The position numbers and the translations under genes were made by a program. From Pleurocapsa sp. PCC 7319 (GTDB lineage Bacteria > Cyanobacteriota > Cyanobacteriia > Cyanobacteriales > Xenococcaceae), in assembly GCF_000332195.1 (NCBI RefSeq), contig NZ_KB235922.1:4003322-4067321 (forward strand): a stretch of DNA of 64,000 nucleotides, in the 5' to 3' direction. Every line of letters begins with the position of its first letter. Positions within the stretch are counted from its first letter, which is position 1. Under the pieces are notes generated by a model. It saw only the letters and a list, made by a program, of their open reading frames with translations, was not told the DNA's origin and searched no databases. Below, piece by piece: positions 35,146 to 45,381 of this stretch.

Positions 35146-36507
35146 ATGAATTACAAATTGCAGCAAGGTCAAATAATCGAACTAGAGATAACTGACCTCA
35201 ATACCAGTGGGGAAGGAGTAGGAAGATATGAAGGTCAAGTTGTCTTTGTCCCCAATACTGTAACGGGCGATCGCCTAACTACTAAGATCGTGCATTCTAA
35301 GGCTAAATTTGCTCGCGGCATAGTTGAGCAATTAACTGCACCATCGCCACACAGAATTCGCCCTCAATGTATGGTGGCTGATAAATGTGGTGGTTGTCAG
35401 TGGCAGCATATTGAATCTGCCTACCAAAGGGAAGCAAAACGTCAGCAGGTAATTCAAGCTTTGCAACGGATCGGTGGATTTGCAGACATCCAAGTACAAC
35501 CAATTTTACATACTTCAGATGTCCTTAATTATCGTAATAAGTCAACTTATCCTTTAGCCAGATCTATTTCGGGACAAGTTCAAGCTGGCTATTATCGCCA
35601 GGGTAGTCACAAACTAATTAATCTCAATCAATGTCCCGTGCAAGATGAGCGTCTACATCCTCTACTAAAAGAAGTTAAACAAGATATTCAAGAGCGAGGA
35701 TGGTCAATCTACAATGAAAGCATTCACCAGGGCAAATTACGTCATCTTGCTCTCCGAATTGGTGTTAATACAGGAGAAATGTTACTGACTTTGGTGACAA
35801 CTAGTCCCAAGTTAACCAGTATCGAAGCACAAGCCAAACTTTGGTTAGATAAATATCCTGGACTAGTAGGAGTCTGCTTAAATATTAACAGCGATCGCAC
35901 TAACGCTATTTTAGGCAAAATCACCCATACTATTGCCGGTAGATCTTACTTACGAGAAATATTTGCTGGTGTAGAGTTGCATATTGCGGCGGATACTTTT
36001 TTTCAAATTAATACTAGTGCCGCAGAACTACTCTATCAGACGATCGTTGACCAATTGAATTTGACGGGAAACGAAACAATAATTGATGCTTATTGTGGTA
36101 TCGGTACTTTTAGTTTGCCTTTAGCCAAAAAAGTACGTCGGGTGGTGGGAATTGAAATTAACTATGGTGCAATCCAACAAGCCGAAAAAAATGCAGTCTT
36201 AAATCAAATCAAAAATATTACCTTTCATACTGGGAAAGTCAAAAATTGTCTAGCTCAAATCAAGGTTAAACCAGATATATTCCTACTCGATCCCCCCCGA
36301 AAAGGCTGCGATCCTCAAGTAATTGACACTTTATTAAAGTTTCAATCACCATATATTGTCTACGTAAGTTGTAAACCTGCGACTCTTGCTAGAGATATCC
36401 AACTTTTATGTAAATCAGATATTTATCAACCTATCTATATTCAACCTGTTGACTTTTTTCCACAAACTACTCATGTTGAATGTTTTGTCATTTTAAAAAA
36501 GCAATAA
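35146..36507 (+). CDS. rlmD: 23S rRNA (uracil-C5)-methyltransferase, RlmD/RumA type
   Basis: About 453 aa from the ATG (MNYKLQQGQIIELEI); the frame opens four codons earlier at a TTG. An N-terminal TRAM domain is followed by CMVADKCGGCQWQH, which supplies iron-sulfur cluster cysteines. The SAM-binding part has IDAYCGIGTFSLPLA, DPPRKGC, and the catalytic Cys in YVSCKPATLARD. It makes m5U in 23S rRNA. The RlmD versus RlmCD paralogue choice is not certain from motifs. No clear ribosome-binding site precedes the ATG. Confidence 0.88.
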   Translation: MNYKLQQGQIIELEITDLNTSGEGVGRYEGQVVFVPNTVTGDRLTTKIVHSKAKFARGIVEQLTAPSPHRIRPQCMVADKCGGCQWQHIESAYQREAKRQQVIQALQRIGGFADIQVQPILHTSDVLNYRNKSTYPLARSISGQVQAGYYRQGSHKLINLNQCPVQDERLHPLLKEVKQDIQERGWSIYNESIHQGKLRHLALRIGVNTGEMLLTLVTTSPKLTSIEAQAKLWLDKYPGLVGVCLNINSDRTNAILGKITHTIAGRSYLREIFAGVELHIAADTFFQINTSAAELLYQTIVDQLNLTGNETIIDAYCGIGTFSLPLAKKVRRVVGIEINYGAIQQAEKNAVLNQIKNITFHTGKVKNCLAQIKVKPDIFLLDPPRKGCDPQVIDTLLKFQSPYIVYVSCKPATLARDIQLLCKSDIYQPIYIQPVDFFPQTTHVECFVILKKQ

Positions 36508-36544
36508 ATAACCATAGTTTCTCTGTTTAATTTATAAAATTTAG

Positions 36545-36658
36545 TATAATTATTAATATACATACGACATGTACAATTTTACTGCAGCCTTGAAGGGGAA
36601 CACTATGGTTTTGACTGTTGAATTGCCTAATCAACCAACAGAGTTATTTCAAGAATGA
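36545..36658 (+). other. Candidate promoter and 17-codon leader reading frame
   Basis: In the 344-bp spacer 36508-36851, TATAAT (36545-36550) is followed by an untranslated stretch and GAAGGGGAA. Then comes an ATG at 36605 opening a 17-residue peptide (MVLTVELPNQPTELFQE) that stops at 36658. The ribosome-binding sequence is stronger than that of the next gene. It may be a small protein, a translated leader of the anti-sigma-like gene, or the remnant of a longer gene. No matching -35 is seen. Confidence 0.4.
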
Positions 36659-36851
36659 GATTGTTGAAATAAAGCATTTTAGCTACTTAAAAACACGTAA
36701 ATCTATCAGATTTTAAAGCTTTGTTTGGGCTATAACTTTAGCTTAAATTAGCTTTAATGTCTAACAAGCAGTTAACATTAATTCTGAAGCTGATCGAGTT
36801 TCAAAGTCTAAACCCCATAAGTCTTGGAATTTAACCTAGAGGTATAAATTA

Positions 36852-37328
36852 GTGATTGCCATCCCTATTCCTTGGAGTAGAAGTAACTGGAGTACTATGA
36901 GCTTTACTTCAACACTTTATCTCTGCCCTGTTCTTGATTTGCTGCTAGTAAATGTATCTCCAGAATGGCGACCGGAAATAAGATTAGGCTTACAAGAAGC
37001 TTTAGTCAATGCTGCTAAACATGGTAACAAGCTTGACCCTACTAAAACCATTGTTGTCCGATTTACAGTCACGACCAAAGAATATTGTTGGGTAATCGTG
37101 GATCAAGGTAAGGGCTTTGGAGCAGAGCATTGTTATATTCCTAGTCACCAGCATTTAGTTAAACAGCATTTAGTTAAACAATTACCTAAAGATGAAGCCG
37201 AAAATGGCAGAGGTTTTTCGATCTTGCATGAGGTTTTTGATTATGTGCATTGGAATCGAGAAGGAACACAATTAACCTTATCTAAAGCAATCGTTTCTAA
37301 AAAGGAAAAACAGCCTTCTATCTGCTAA
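36852..37328 (+). CDS. RsbW-like HATPase / anti-sigma factor kinase domain protein
   Basis: 158 aa. The GHKL ATP-binding boxes are clear: N box EALVNAAKHGN, G1 DQGKGF, and G2 ENGRGFSIL. No other domain is present, as in RsbW/SpoIIAB-type anti-sigma kinases. In cyanobacteria such proteins pair with STAS anti-anti-sigma partners and PP2C phosphatases; none lies next to it here. It starts at a GTG. The DNA contains a perfect 15-bp tandem duplication (37149-37178) giving HLVKQHLVKQ between G1 and G2, in the flexible ATP lid. Confidence 0.85.
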   Translation: MIAIPIPWSRSNWSTMSFTSTLYLCPVLDLLLVNVSPEWRPEIRLGLQEALVNAAKHGNKLDPTKTIVVRFTVTTKEYCWVIVDQGKGFGAEHCYIPSHQHLVKQHLVKQLPKDEAENGRGFSILHEVFDYVHWNREGTQLTLSKAIVSKKEKQPSIC

Positions 37329-37375
37329 TCTGATTTAGTCTCAGATACTTCGGATCATTCGTGAGCAGAATTTGA

Positions 37376-37381
37376 TATACT
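37376..37381 (+). promoter_or_regulatory. Candidate -10 element of tRNA-Cys
   Basis: TATACT ends 26 bp before the tRNA. A short ACACG/CGTGT inverted repeat sits directly before the tRNA 5' end. No -35 is evident. Confidence 0.35.
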
Positions 37382-37407
37382 GTTATGACATTACACGGGT
37401 AACGTGT

Positions 37408-37479
37408 GGCGACATAGCCAAGTGGTAAGGCCGTGGATTGCAAATCCATTATCCCCCAGTTCGAATCTGGGTGTCGCCT
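37408..37479 (+). tRNA. trnC: tRNA-Cys (anticodon GCA)
   Basis: Acceptor stem GGCGACA pairs with TGTCGCC, and the discriminator base is T. The D-loop contains AGTGGTAAGG, the anticodon loop reads ATTGCAAAT with GCA in the centre, and the T-loop has GTTCGAATC. There is no variable-arm extension and no encoded CCA. It converges on the ABC-transporter ATPase gene, whose stop is 12 bp away. Confidence 0.97.
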
Positions 37480-37490
37480 TGTTTTTAATA

Positions 37491-38243
37491 TCAAATAATT
37501 TGCGAGAGAAATTGGCGAGTTCGCTCTTGTTTGGGATTATTGAAAAATTCTTCTGGCGGAGCTGTTTCTACGATTGTCCCGTTATCCATGAATACCATCC
37601 GATCTGCTACCTCCCGGGCAAAACCAACTTCATGAGATACACAAACCATTGTCATCCCAGAATCAGCTAGGGTTTGCATCGTTTCCAATACTTCTCTTAC
37701 CATCTCTGGATCGAGAGCGGAGGTGGGTTCGTCGAAGAGCATAATTTTTGGTTGCATTGCTAAAGCACGGGCGATCGCCACTCTTTGTTGCTGACCACCT
37801 GAGAGTTGACCAGGATACTTGTAAGCCTGTTCCGCAATTCCGATCTTTTCTAATAGTTCCATGGCTACTTTTTGGGCGTGTTTTTTCGTCCAGCGTCTCA
37901 CCCAAATAGGAGCTAAAGTAACATTTTCAATCACTCTTAAGTGAGGAAAGAGATTAAACTGCTGAAAAACCATTCCTACTTCCCGGCGTATAGCTTCTAT
38001 ATTTTTGAGATCATCAGAAAGTTTGATGCCATCAATTTCGATACTTCCTTTTTGATAAGGTTCTAGGGCATTAAAAGTACGAATAAAGGTAGATTTCCCT
38101 GACCCAGAAGGTCCCATAATTACAACTACTTCCTGTTTGTTAACTGTCAGACTAACTCCTTGCAGAACATGAAAGTTATTGTCGTACCACTTGTGTACGT
38201 CCTGAGCAATAATAATTGCTTCAGATGATTCTGAGTTAATCAT
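37491..38243 (-). CDS. Polar amino-acid ABC transporter, ATP-binding subunit
   Basis: 250 aa with Walker [11 protein letters not shown]-loop [10 protein letters not shown], signature [15 protein letters not shown], Walker [13 protein letters not shown] and switch His (CVSHE). The sequence is of the GlnQ/AapP/BztD type; in Anabaena the equivalent ATPase is BgtA. It is the last gene of a four-gene operon and overlaps the upstream permease by 4 bp (ATGA type), so translation is coupled. Confidence 0.94.
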   Translation of the reverse strand: MINSESSEAIIIAQDVHKWYDNNFHVLQGVSLTVNKQEVVVIMGPSGSGKSTFIRTFNALEPYQKGSIEIDGIKLSDDLKNIEAIRREVGMVFQQFNLFPHLRVIENVTLAPIWVRRWTKKHAQKVAMELLEKIGIAEQAYKYPGQLSGGQQQRVAIARALAMQPKIMLFDEPTSALDPEMVREVLETMQTLADSGMTMVCVSHEVGFAREVADRMVFMDNGTIVETAPPEEFFNNPKQERTRQFLSQII

Positions 38244-39457
38244 ATTTTTAGTTGCTCGCTTTCCAACTTTCTACTTGCTAGAGACATAGAATAACAACAA
38301 ATCCAGTAAATTAAGCCAATAAATAAATATGTTTCGGCTGAACGACCTGTATATTTAGGGTTAGCTAAAATTGATTGCGATATTCCCAACAAATCTACCA
38401 AACTTACAATTGCCAGCAAAGATGTATCTTTGAACAAACTAATAAACTGACCAACAATGGTAGGAATTACTGCTCTGATAGCTTGAGGAAGAACAATTAA
38501 GGTAACTACTAAAGGGGAACTTAATCCCAAGGCTTGAGCTGCTTCAGTCTGACCACTAGGTACTGACTGTAAACCACCCCGTACGTTTTCTGCTACGTAA
38601 GCAGCAGTAAATATGGTATACCCAGCAATAGCTCGGATAACTTGATCCAATAAGACATCGCTTGGCAGCACTAAAGGTAGCATTATCTGAGCCATAAACA
38701 GAATTCCAATCAGAGGCACACCACGGATCAGTTCAATATAGGCAGTTGCCAGCCAATGGATTGCTGGTAATTCGCTTTGTCGCCCTAATGCTAACAGAAC
38801 GCCAAAGGGAAAAGAGAGGAAAATGCTAACTACTGCCACCAGAAGAGTGAGAATTAAACCACTAAGATTAGCTAGCCTGACTGGTTCGAGAAACCAACCT
38901 CCTATTAGAAGCCATAGAACTACAAAAAAACTCAGTACCCACATCGATACTAACCAAGTCTTCAAAAAAGGCAGGCTTTTTGCCAATTTCTTGACCAGAG
39001 AGGCAGTTAGAATCAAAAGCACCAGCATTCCCAAGAGTAAGCTACTCGAATATCCTCCGACCAATGGGGCGATCGCCACGCAGATAGTAGCCAAAATAGT
39101 CAGAATAATTAAATTGCTTCGGTTGAATAGAGTCGAAGATTCAGACAAGATACCCCAAGAAAAACCTGCTAAACCAACAATTATTCCTAGTACAGTCCAA
39201 GGACGCCACAGTAATGCCTCTGGATAGTAACCAACTAAAAAGATCCGTAGATTTGCCGTCAGCACTGTCCATTTTGCCTGATTAAATGCCCAGCCAATCA
39301 ATGACGTTGCAACCCAGTAAATAAATAATAGACAAATAATAGTCAGAATAGAGTTATACCAGGTGCTAAATAAATTTTTTTTCACCCAAGTTCCAGGACT
39401 AACTTGACTAGCTGGAGGAAGAGATGGTTCTTGTGACTTAGAATTAGTGGTCGTCAT
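38240..39457 (-). CDS. General amino-acid ABC transporter permease (AapM/BztC/NatH type)
   Basis: 405 aa, longer than a simple His/Gln permease because it has an extended N-terminal membrane region typical of the Aap/Bzt/Nat-II class. The C-terminal half has the EAA loop ([25 protein letters not shown]) that contacts the ATPase, and [15 protein letters not shown] is characteristic. It pairs with the other permease of the operon to form the channel. Overlaps of 4 bp occur on both sides. Confidence 0.92.
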   Translation of the reverse strand: MTTTNSKSQEPSLPPASQVSPGTWVKKNLFSTWYNSILTIICLLFIYWVATSLIGWAFNQAKWTVLTANLRIFLVGYYPEALLWRPWTVLGIIVGLAGFSWGILSESSTLFNRSNLIILTILATICVAIAPLVGGYSSSLLLGMLVLLILTASLVKKLAKSLPFLKTWLVSMWVLSFFVVLWLLIGGWFLEPVRLANLSGLILTLLVAVVSIFLSFPFGVLLALGRQSELPAIHWLATAYIELIRGVPLIGILFMAQIMLPLVLPSDVLLDQVIRAIAGYTIFTAAYVAENVRGGLQSVPSGQTEAAQALGLSSPLVVTLIVLPQAIRAVIPTIVGQFISLFKDTSLLAIVSLVDLLGISQSILANPKYTGRSAETYLFIGLIYWICCYSMSLASRKLESEQLKI

Positions 39458-40632
39458 CTTTCTGGCAATTGAACTCTGGCATTAAACCAGTTCATTAATA
39501 GAGAAATAATCAAATTAATAATTAAATAAACAACTATGACAATTAACAACATTTCCACAGAACGACCAGTGTTGTTAAAAATGGTATTGGCGATTGAGTA
39601 AATATCACTATAGCCGATCGCGATCGCTAAACTAGAATTTTTGGCCAGGTTAAGATACTCGCTAGTTAGAGGCGGAATCATCACCCGCAATGCTTGAGGA
39701 AAGATAATCATCTGCATGACTAAACTAGACTTGAGTCCTAATGCTTTGGCTGCTTCCCACTGTCCTTGGCTGACTGACTGAATCCCTGCACGAACAACTT
39801 CAGCAATATAAGCCGCAGTATAGACTGTTAATCCAAGTAGCAAGGTGGCTAATTCTGGAGAAAAGCTTATTCCTCCTAAGATTACACTAGCCTCCCTATC
39901 TAATTGAGGCTGTCTCCAATCCAATCCCCAGACTAGAGCACAAGTAGCAGCGATCGCAATTCCGAGTAATACTACTTGCAGTATTCGTGCTGAAGAAGCT
40001 TGTTGTTCAATTGCCTCAATGCGCTTACGCCAGATAATAATACCTATAATCACGCTCAAACATAAAAAACCTAAAGCGAACCAAGTCGATCTTGTTCCCC
40101 CAGGCCAAGGAATATTGATCCCTCTATTACTCAAATAAATTGACCCTGGCAAAACCACTGAATTGCCAATCCGAGGCAGGTTGAGAAAGACAACCGAATA
40201 CCAGAAGAATAGTTGCAGCAACAGAGGAGTATTCCGAAAAATTTCTACGTAAACTGCAGTTATCTGCCGTACCAGCCAATTATTAGATAATCTGCCTATT
40301 CCCACAGCTATACCGAGAAAAGTTGCTAGCACAATACCCACAACCATCACCCGCAGGGAGTTTAACAATCCAACTAAAATTGCTTTGATATAAGGATCGG
40401 TGCGACGGTAATCAATTAATTTATCGCCGATATCAAAAGAAGCTCTTCTGCTTAAGAAGTCAAACCCAAGGCTCAGATTCTTTTGCTGAAAATTATTGAC
40501 CAGGTTATTCCCGAGCACTATTAGAATAGCGAGTACAAGTAAAACTACTATAATTTGGAGCCAAATGCGTAATACACGCTGATTGCGCCAGAGGGGAATT
40601 TTTGCTTCAGACATCAAGGTAAGGGTAGTCAA
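39454..40632 (-). CDS. General amino-acid ABC transporter permease (AapQ/BztB/NatG type)
   Basis: 392 aa. It begins with a single span, then the periplasmic and membrane region of the long-permease class, with YVEIFRNTPLLLQLFFWY. The EAA loop is QWEAAKALGLKSSLVMQMIIFPQA. It forms a heterodimer with the neighbouring permease to import polar amino acids. It overlaps the next gene by 4 bp. The gap to the binding-protein gene is 128 bp and contains AGCTTA-type repeats, which may lower downstream expression relative to the binding protein. Confidence 0.92.
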   Translation of the reverse strand: MTTLTLMSEAKIPLWRNQRVLRIWLQIIVVLLVLAILIVLGNNLVNNFQQKNLSLGFDFLSRRASFDIGDKLIDYRRTDPYIKAILVGLLNSLRVMVVGIVLATFLGIAVGIGRLSNNWLVRQITAVYVEIFRNTPLLLQLFFWYSVVFLNLPRIGNSVVLPGSIYLSNRGINIPWPGGTRSTWFALGFLCLSVIIGIIIWRKRIEAIEQQASSARILQVVLLGIAIAATCALVWGLDWRQPQLDREASVILGGISFSPELATLLLGLTVYTAAYIAEVVRAGIQSVSQGQWEAAKALGLKSSLVMQMIIFPQALRVMIPPLTSEYLNLAKNSSLAIAIGYSDIYSIANTIFNNTGRSVEMLLIVIVVYLIINLIISLLMNWFNARVQLPER

Positions 40633-40760
40633 TATAAGGAGATTCTCTCCAGCTATAGACTATAAGCTGTTAGACAACTAATGAGTAAACTTGAGAGCTT
40701 ATAGCTTAAGGTTGATAGCTTAGAGCTTTTTGATAGCTAGAGAAAATTGACAGATTAAGA
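40633..40760. other. Repeat-containing spacer within the amino-acid transporter operon
   Basis: 128 bp between the binding-protein and first permease genes. It contains several AGCTTATAGC/AGCTTAAGG/AGCTTAGAGC words that can pair into small hairpins. Such a spacer could protect the binding-protein mRNA or attenuate transcription. Confidence 0.4.
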
Positions 40761-41858
40761 TCATCTAAATGGAGGCGAGTATAGTAGACCTCCTTCAGTC
40801 CATAGTTGATTAGGTCCTCGATCTAGCTCAAATGGCACACCAATATTACGCTCGTAAATTTCACCGTAATTACCTACATGCTTAACTATTCTGGCAGTAA
40901 AGTCGTTGGGCAGTCCCATTGATTTTCCCAAATCTCCTTCTGCACCCAAAAATCGTTTGATGCTGGGGTCGGAACTACTCATAAAAGTTGCGATATTTTT
41001 AGAATCAATGCCGAATTCTTCAGCTTGAATTAAGGCATAGGTAATCCACTTAACCGCATCAAACCATTGAGAGTCGCCATTGACAACTAAAGGTCCTAAT
41101 GGTTCTTTGGACATAACTACTTCTAAAACGGAATGTTGATCGGGATCTGGCAGAATAGCACGACGACCAACTAATTGTGTGCGATCGGCAGTAATTGCTT
41201 CGCAACGACCTTGTACATAGGAATTGTAGAGGGTATCTTCGTCGCCAAAGACTACAGGATTATATTTGATATTTCTCTTGCTCATCTGATCGGCCAAGTT
41301 TTGTTCTGTGGTGGTTCCTGACTTGACACAGATAGTTTTACCTTGAAGCTGTTCTAATTCTTCAATTCCACTATCTGATGGCACCATCATGCCCTGACCA
41401 TCGTAAAAAATAGTAGGTGCAAATTCCATCCCTACTGAGGTATCGCGGCTAATTGTCCAAGTAGTGTTACGAGAGAGTAAATCAACTTCTCCTGTTTGTA
41501 CGGCAGTAAACCGCTGTGCAGAACCAAGATTACGGTATTCAACCTGATTTGGGTCGTCAAATAAAGCGGCAGCAACCGCACGACAAAGATCGACGTCCAG
41601 CCCTAAATATTCACCTTTTTCATTAACGAAACTAAATCCTGGTAATTTTCCGCTGACACCACAGATTAGCTTTCCTCGTTTTTTGACCGTATCCAATCGG
41701 CTAGTTTTTGTTTGCTTCTTGCTGGTAGTAGTATCTGTAGATCCTGTGGTACCTGTGGTTTCGGATTGTTGACCTCCACAGGCACTTAAAGATATCAGCA
41801 TTAAGATTGCTAGCAGTCCAGAACTCCACTTACGGATTAGGGAAACTTTGTCATACAT
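40761..41858 (-). CDS. General amino-acid ABC transporter, substrate-binding lipoprotein (AapJ/NatF type)
   Basis: 365 aa. The lipobox LISLSAC (Cys27) is followed by a Gly/Thr/Ser-rich linker and the type II binding fold. Features include RGKLICGVSGKLPGFSF, the ligand-Arg region AVQTGEVDLLSRNTTWT, and GKTICVKSGTTTEQN. The longer size and the start VKKRGKLICGV match the Aap/Bzt/NatF class over simple glutamine-binding proteins. It is first in its operon, so the promoter is expected in the 71-bp gap after PBP2 and is not distinct. Confidence 0.93.
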   Translation of the reverse strand: MYDKVSLIRKWSSGLLAILMLISLSACGGQQSETTGTTGSTDTTTSKKQTKTSRLDTVKKRGKLICGVSGKLPGFSFVNEKGEYLGLDVDLCRAVAAALFDDPNQVEYRNLGSAQRFTAVQTGEVDLLSRNTTWTISRDTSVGMEFAPTIFYDGQGMMVPSDSGIEELEQLQGKTICVKSGTTTEQNLADQMSKRNIKYNPVVFGDEDTLYNSYVQGRCEAITADRTQLVGRRAILPDPDQHSVLEVVMSKEPLGPLVVNGDSQWFDAVKWITYALIQAEEFGIDSKNIATFMSSSDPSIKRFLGAEGDLGKSMGLPNDFTARIVKHVGNYGEIYERNIGVPFELDRGPNQLWTEGGLLYSPPFR

Positions 41859-41929
41859 ATGCTTAATTAATATCTATAAAATATTTATTCTGTATTTGTA
41901 TCTAAAGAAATATCTTTTTTGTATGAGCT

Positions 41930-43714
41930 TCATTTATTCTTAAAGTATGCTTCCATAACTTGCCTCGCTAAAGGTGCCGCCACCGATCCGCCACCGCCTC
42001 CAGAATGCTCGGCAAATGCCACCACCACAATCTCTGGTTTATCGAAGGGTGCATAAGCTCCAAACCAAGCATGAGCCTTTCCTGGAGGGGCTTCTGCTGT
42101 GCCACTTTTTCCTGCTCCTGGGGGTATATGAGGTGAATTTAGTTTGGTCCCAGTGCCACCATTGACTACAGCTCTTAATCCCTGTTTAATTGTCGTCAGT
42201 GTTGTGGGTTTGAGATTAAGACTAACTTTTTGGTTTTGTTTCTCCTGACTGATTGCTTGTGACAAATGGGGATGAACTCGATATCCATTATTGGCGATCG
42301 CACTAAACATCACGGCTACTTGTAAAGGAGTCGCCGTAGTAAATCCTTGTCCAATAGACATATTAACTGTATCTCCTACAGTCCAACCCCAGTTATTAAA
42401 ATTGCGACGCTTCCAAGCATCATCAGCAATTAATCCTGAAGATTCTTGTTTTAGCTCGATGCCTGTTGGTCTGCCAAAACCAAATAGACGCGCCCATTTA
42501 ATTAGAGTTTTGCCCCCAACACCTCGACCAATTTGACCATGAAAAGTATTACTACTCCAGGCTAAGGCGGATACATAGCCCATCGGTCCAAAACCACTTT
42601 TGTTCCATTCACCAAACCTCGTCCCACCCACATTTAAATAGGGATATGTGCCTAAAATTGTATTGGGAGGATACTTACCTGATTCCATGCCTGCGGCAAC
42701 AGTGACAATTTTAAAAGTAGAAGCAGGAGGAAAACCACGCAAAGCCATATTTAAAAATGGATTTCCCTGGGACTGGAACTCCTGCCATATTTCATTGGTA
42801 ATGGGAGAAGAAAAAATATTGGGGTCGAAGCTAGGATAACTGGCCATAGCTAACACAGCCCCATTATTAGGGTTCATAGCCACAATTGCACCTCTCCTTG
42901 TACCTAATGCTTTTTCCGCAGCTTGCTGAACATTGGCATCTATAGTTAAGGTAATATCTTGGCCAACTTGGGCGGGATTTTCTCCCAATAAACTAACAAT
43001 ACGTCCAGCACCATCAACTCCTAATTTTAATCCTCCCCATTCGCCTCGGAGTTCTTTTTCATAGGCATACTCAACCCCCATCTTGCCCATGACATCTCCC
43101 AAACGATAACCTTGAGACTTTTTCTGCGTTAGTTCTGTTTGGTTAAGTTCTCCTGTGTAGCCTATGATATGTGCTGCCAGTTTACCTTGGGGATATTCCC
43201 TTACTTTACCAACATCGATCTCTACCCATTTTAATTGGGAATGATATTCTTCAAGAGCTGTAATTTGAGTAGGGGTGAGATTACGGGCAATGGGAATTAA
43301 ACTAGGATAATTGTACCCTGCTGCTTCTACCCGTTTCTGGAGATCTTCGGGGTCTATTTCTAGTATGTGGGCAATGATATGGCGGTTGGTTGACCAATTT
43401 TCTTGTTTTTGTGCCTTAGGCCACAAGTAAGCTGAATAAGATAGACGATTTGTGGCTAAAATTTTTCCTTTACGGTCAAGAATAATGCCCCTAATAGGGG
43501 GCTTGGGAACAATGCGAGTCCGATTTTTCTCAGCTTTTAGCTGATTAATTTCTCCCTGTTGTAATTGAAGATAGGCTAAACCCCACCCTATACCACCAAA
43601 GAAAATTAAACTAATTACCATGGCGATCGGAACCGCCTGGAGTTGTCTCCCAACAGTTCGATTTTCTAGATCTTGAGGTTTGGTTTTAAAAAAAATAGAA
43701 CCAATAGAGGTCAT
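41930..43714 (-). CDS. mrdA: Penicillin-binding protein 2 (peptidoglycan transpeptidase)
   Basis: 594 aa. One N-terminal membrane span (about 28-48) precedes a dimerisation domain (RGIILDRKGKILATN). The transpeptidase domain has all three motifs: S332-T-F-K, S387-S-N and KSGTAE. PBP2 cross-links side-wall peptidoglycan with RodA in the elongasome; no rodA lies here. The length is normal. It may be co-transcribed with the ABC operon, as its start lies 271 bp from corA and its stop 71 bp from the binding protein gene. Confidence 0.92.
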   Translation of the reverse strand: MTSIGSIFFKTKPQDLENRTVGRQLQAVPIAMVISLIFFGGIGWGLAYLQLQQGEINQLKAEKNRTRIVPKPPIRGIILDRKGKILATNRLSYSAYLWPKAQKQENWSTNRHIIAHILEIDPEDLQKRVEAAGYNYPSLIPIARNLTPTQITALEEYHSQLKWVEIDVGKVREYPQGKLAAHIIGYTGELNQTELTQKKSQGYRLGDVMGKMGVEYAYEKELRGEWGGLKLGVDGAGRIVSLLGENPAQVGQDITLTIDANVQQAAEKALGTRRGAIVAMNPNNGAVLAMASYPSFDPNIFSSPITNEIWQEFQSQGNPFLNMALRGFPPASTFKIVTVAAGMESGKYPPNTILGTYPYLNVGGTRFGEWNKSGFGPMGYVSALAWSSNTFHGQIGRGVGGKTLIKWARLFGFGRPTGIELKQESSGLIADDAWKRRNFNNWGWTVGDTVNMSIGQGFTTATPLQVAVMFSAIANNGYRVHPHLSQAISQEKQNQKVSLNLKPTTLTTIKQGLRAVVNGGTGTKLNSPHIPPGAGKSGTAEAPPGKAHAWFGAYAPFDKPEIVVVAFAEHSGGGGGSVAAPLARQVMEAYFKNK

Positions 43715-43985
43715 AAAAATAACTACTTAATATTTAATATTTATTAGTTCAGTTAGTTATTAGTCGTCAATTTTTAGCTTTTACAAAATTGTGATTATCT
43801 TAATGTCTCTGTTTGGCAAATAATCACATTTTTAGTATTCCCAATCAAAGCCTGAACTACACCACCAGTTAAGTAGATAGGCATAATAATTTATAAAACC
43901 CAGGTAATTAATCTTTTCCCTATCATCCATCCCCTAACCCCTAACCCCGGCAAAAACCGTTTTATATTTAATTTCACCCACCTAC

Positions 43986-45137
43986 TTATTTCGGTATTTT
44001 AGAAAAACTTTTAAACCAACCCCGTCGCCAAAAGAAATAAATTAGACCAATAGCAGTTGTTATCATTAATGTCCAACACAGAGGATAGCCCCAATACCAG
44101 TCTAATTCTGGCATATTCCAGGGAGAAACTGAAGTATCAAAGTTCATGCCATAGATACCGGCAATAAAGGTCAGAGGTATAAAAATACTCGAAACTACCG
44201 TCAGTAATTTCATTACTTCATTCATTTTATTACTGACAGCAGAAAGATAAATGTCTGTTAAACCAGAAGCCAGTTCACGGTAGGTTTCGATAATATCAAT
44301 AATTTGTACAGCGTGGTCATAACAGTCTCTCAAATAGATTAAAATTTCAGGACTAATTACACTACTACCATCTCTAATCAAAGTATTGAGAGCATTTCTT
44401 TGTGGCCAAATTGCCCGCCGTAGAGCCAGTAATTCTCTCTTAATCTGGTAGATCTTAGCTAAACTTTGATTATTGGGACTAAAAATCACTTCGTCTTCTA
44501 GATTTTCAATTTTTTCGCCGTAGATTTCCAAAACTGGAAAAAAACCATCAATAATTGCATCCCACAGAGCATAAGCTAAAAAATCAGTTCCCATAGTTCT
44601 GATTGTACCTTTTTGATACTTGATTCGTCGTCGCACAGGTCGAAAACAATCTTGATCGGGCTTTTCTTGTACGGTTAAAAGATAATTTTTGCCCACAATC
44701 AAACTAACTTGTTCTAAACAAAAACCTTCCCTTGATGGTTTAGGAACAACCATTTGGGTTATGATTACTAGCTGTTGGGGATAGTCTTCTACTTTAGGTC
44801 TTTGAGGAACATTAACCACATCCTCTAAAACTAAAGGATGTAAATTAAACACTTTACCAAGTCGTTGCAAAATATTTTCGCTACCCAATCCTTTGACATC
44901 GATCCAAGATACGGATTCTGTGTCCAAATGTTCGGCACAGGCTTCAGGGGTTAAACTGTCGAACCGATTAGCGCGATCGCTATTGTAGTCAATTAATATG
45001 ATTTCCGGTAATTCTGCATCTATCTCGATGTTCAGGGTTCCTGGCGCACTGCCTGGCTGCTCGTAAGCATAATCAAATAAATCTTCTTCTGGTTGCGATA
45101 GTCTTACATTTAGGTTTACTTGGTTTTCGTAACTCAT
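43986..45137 (-). CDS. corA: CorA-type magnesium/cobalt transporter
   Basis: 383 aa. A large soluble N-terminal domain is followed by a long stalk helix and two C-terminal spans. The pore motif is intact: FIAGIYGMNF (GMN), with the loop DTSVSPWNMPEL between spans. Family members form pentamers that admit Mg2+ and other divalent ions. There is no Mg-riboswitch-like structure I could identify in the 244-bp upstream spacer, which has one HIP1 site and no credible gene. Confidence 0.93.
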   Translation of the reverse strand: MSYENQVNLNVRLSQPEEDLFDYAYEQPGSAPGTLNIEIDAELPEIILIDYNSDRANRFDSLTPEACAEHLDTESVSWIDVKGLGSENILQRLGKVFNLHPLVLEDVVNVPQRPKVEDYPQQLVIITQMVVPKPSREGFCLEQVSLIVGKNYLLTVQEKPDQDCFRPVRRRIKYQKGTIRTMGTDFLAYALWDAIIDGFFPVLEIYGEKIENLEDEVIFSPNNQSLAKIYQIKRELLALRRAIWPQRNALNTLIRDGSSVISPEILIYLRDCYDHAVQIIDIIETYRELASGLTDIYLSAVSNKMNEVMKLLTVVSSIFIPLTFIAGIYGMNFDTSVSPWNMPELDWYWGYPLCWTLMITTAIGLIYFFWRRGWFKSFSKIPK

Positions 45138-45381
45138 GAGAAGATACTCGCTTAGGGATATTCAATAATTATTACGCAAAAAAAATACCAGCGAGGCGAT
45201 CGCTGGGCAGATAAAATTGTTGTTGTTTAAGTCTGGAAAAATCTTTAGTTGCGCGTTCCCCAACGAGGCAACTACTAATCTCTGACTTACTAAGAATTGT
45301 AACAGAAGATACGCTATTTTTGTAAACAAACAATAATTATCTTGCCTATATTTCAAAGTTTACGATATGCGATTCTTAATT

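Noticed and set aside
45162-45356. 64-codon minus-strand frame between corA and the MOSC gene
   Set aside because: No ribosome-binding site, no recognisable composition or motif, and it crosses a HIP1 site in an ordinary spacer.
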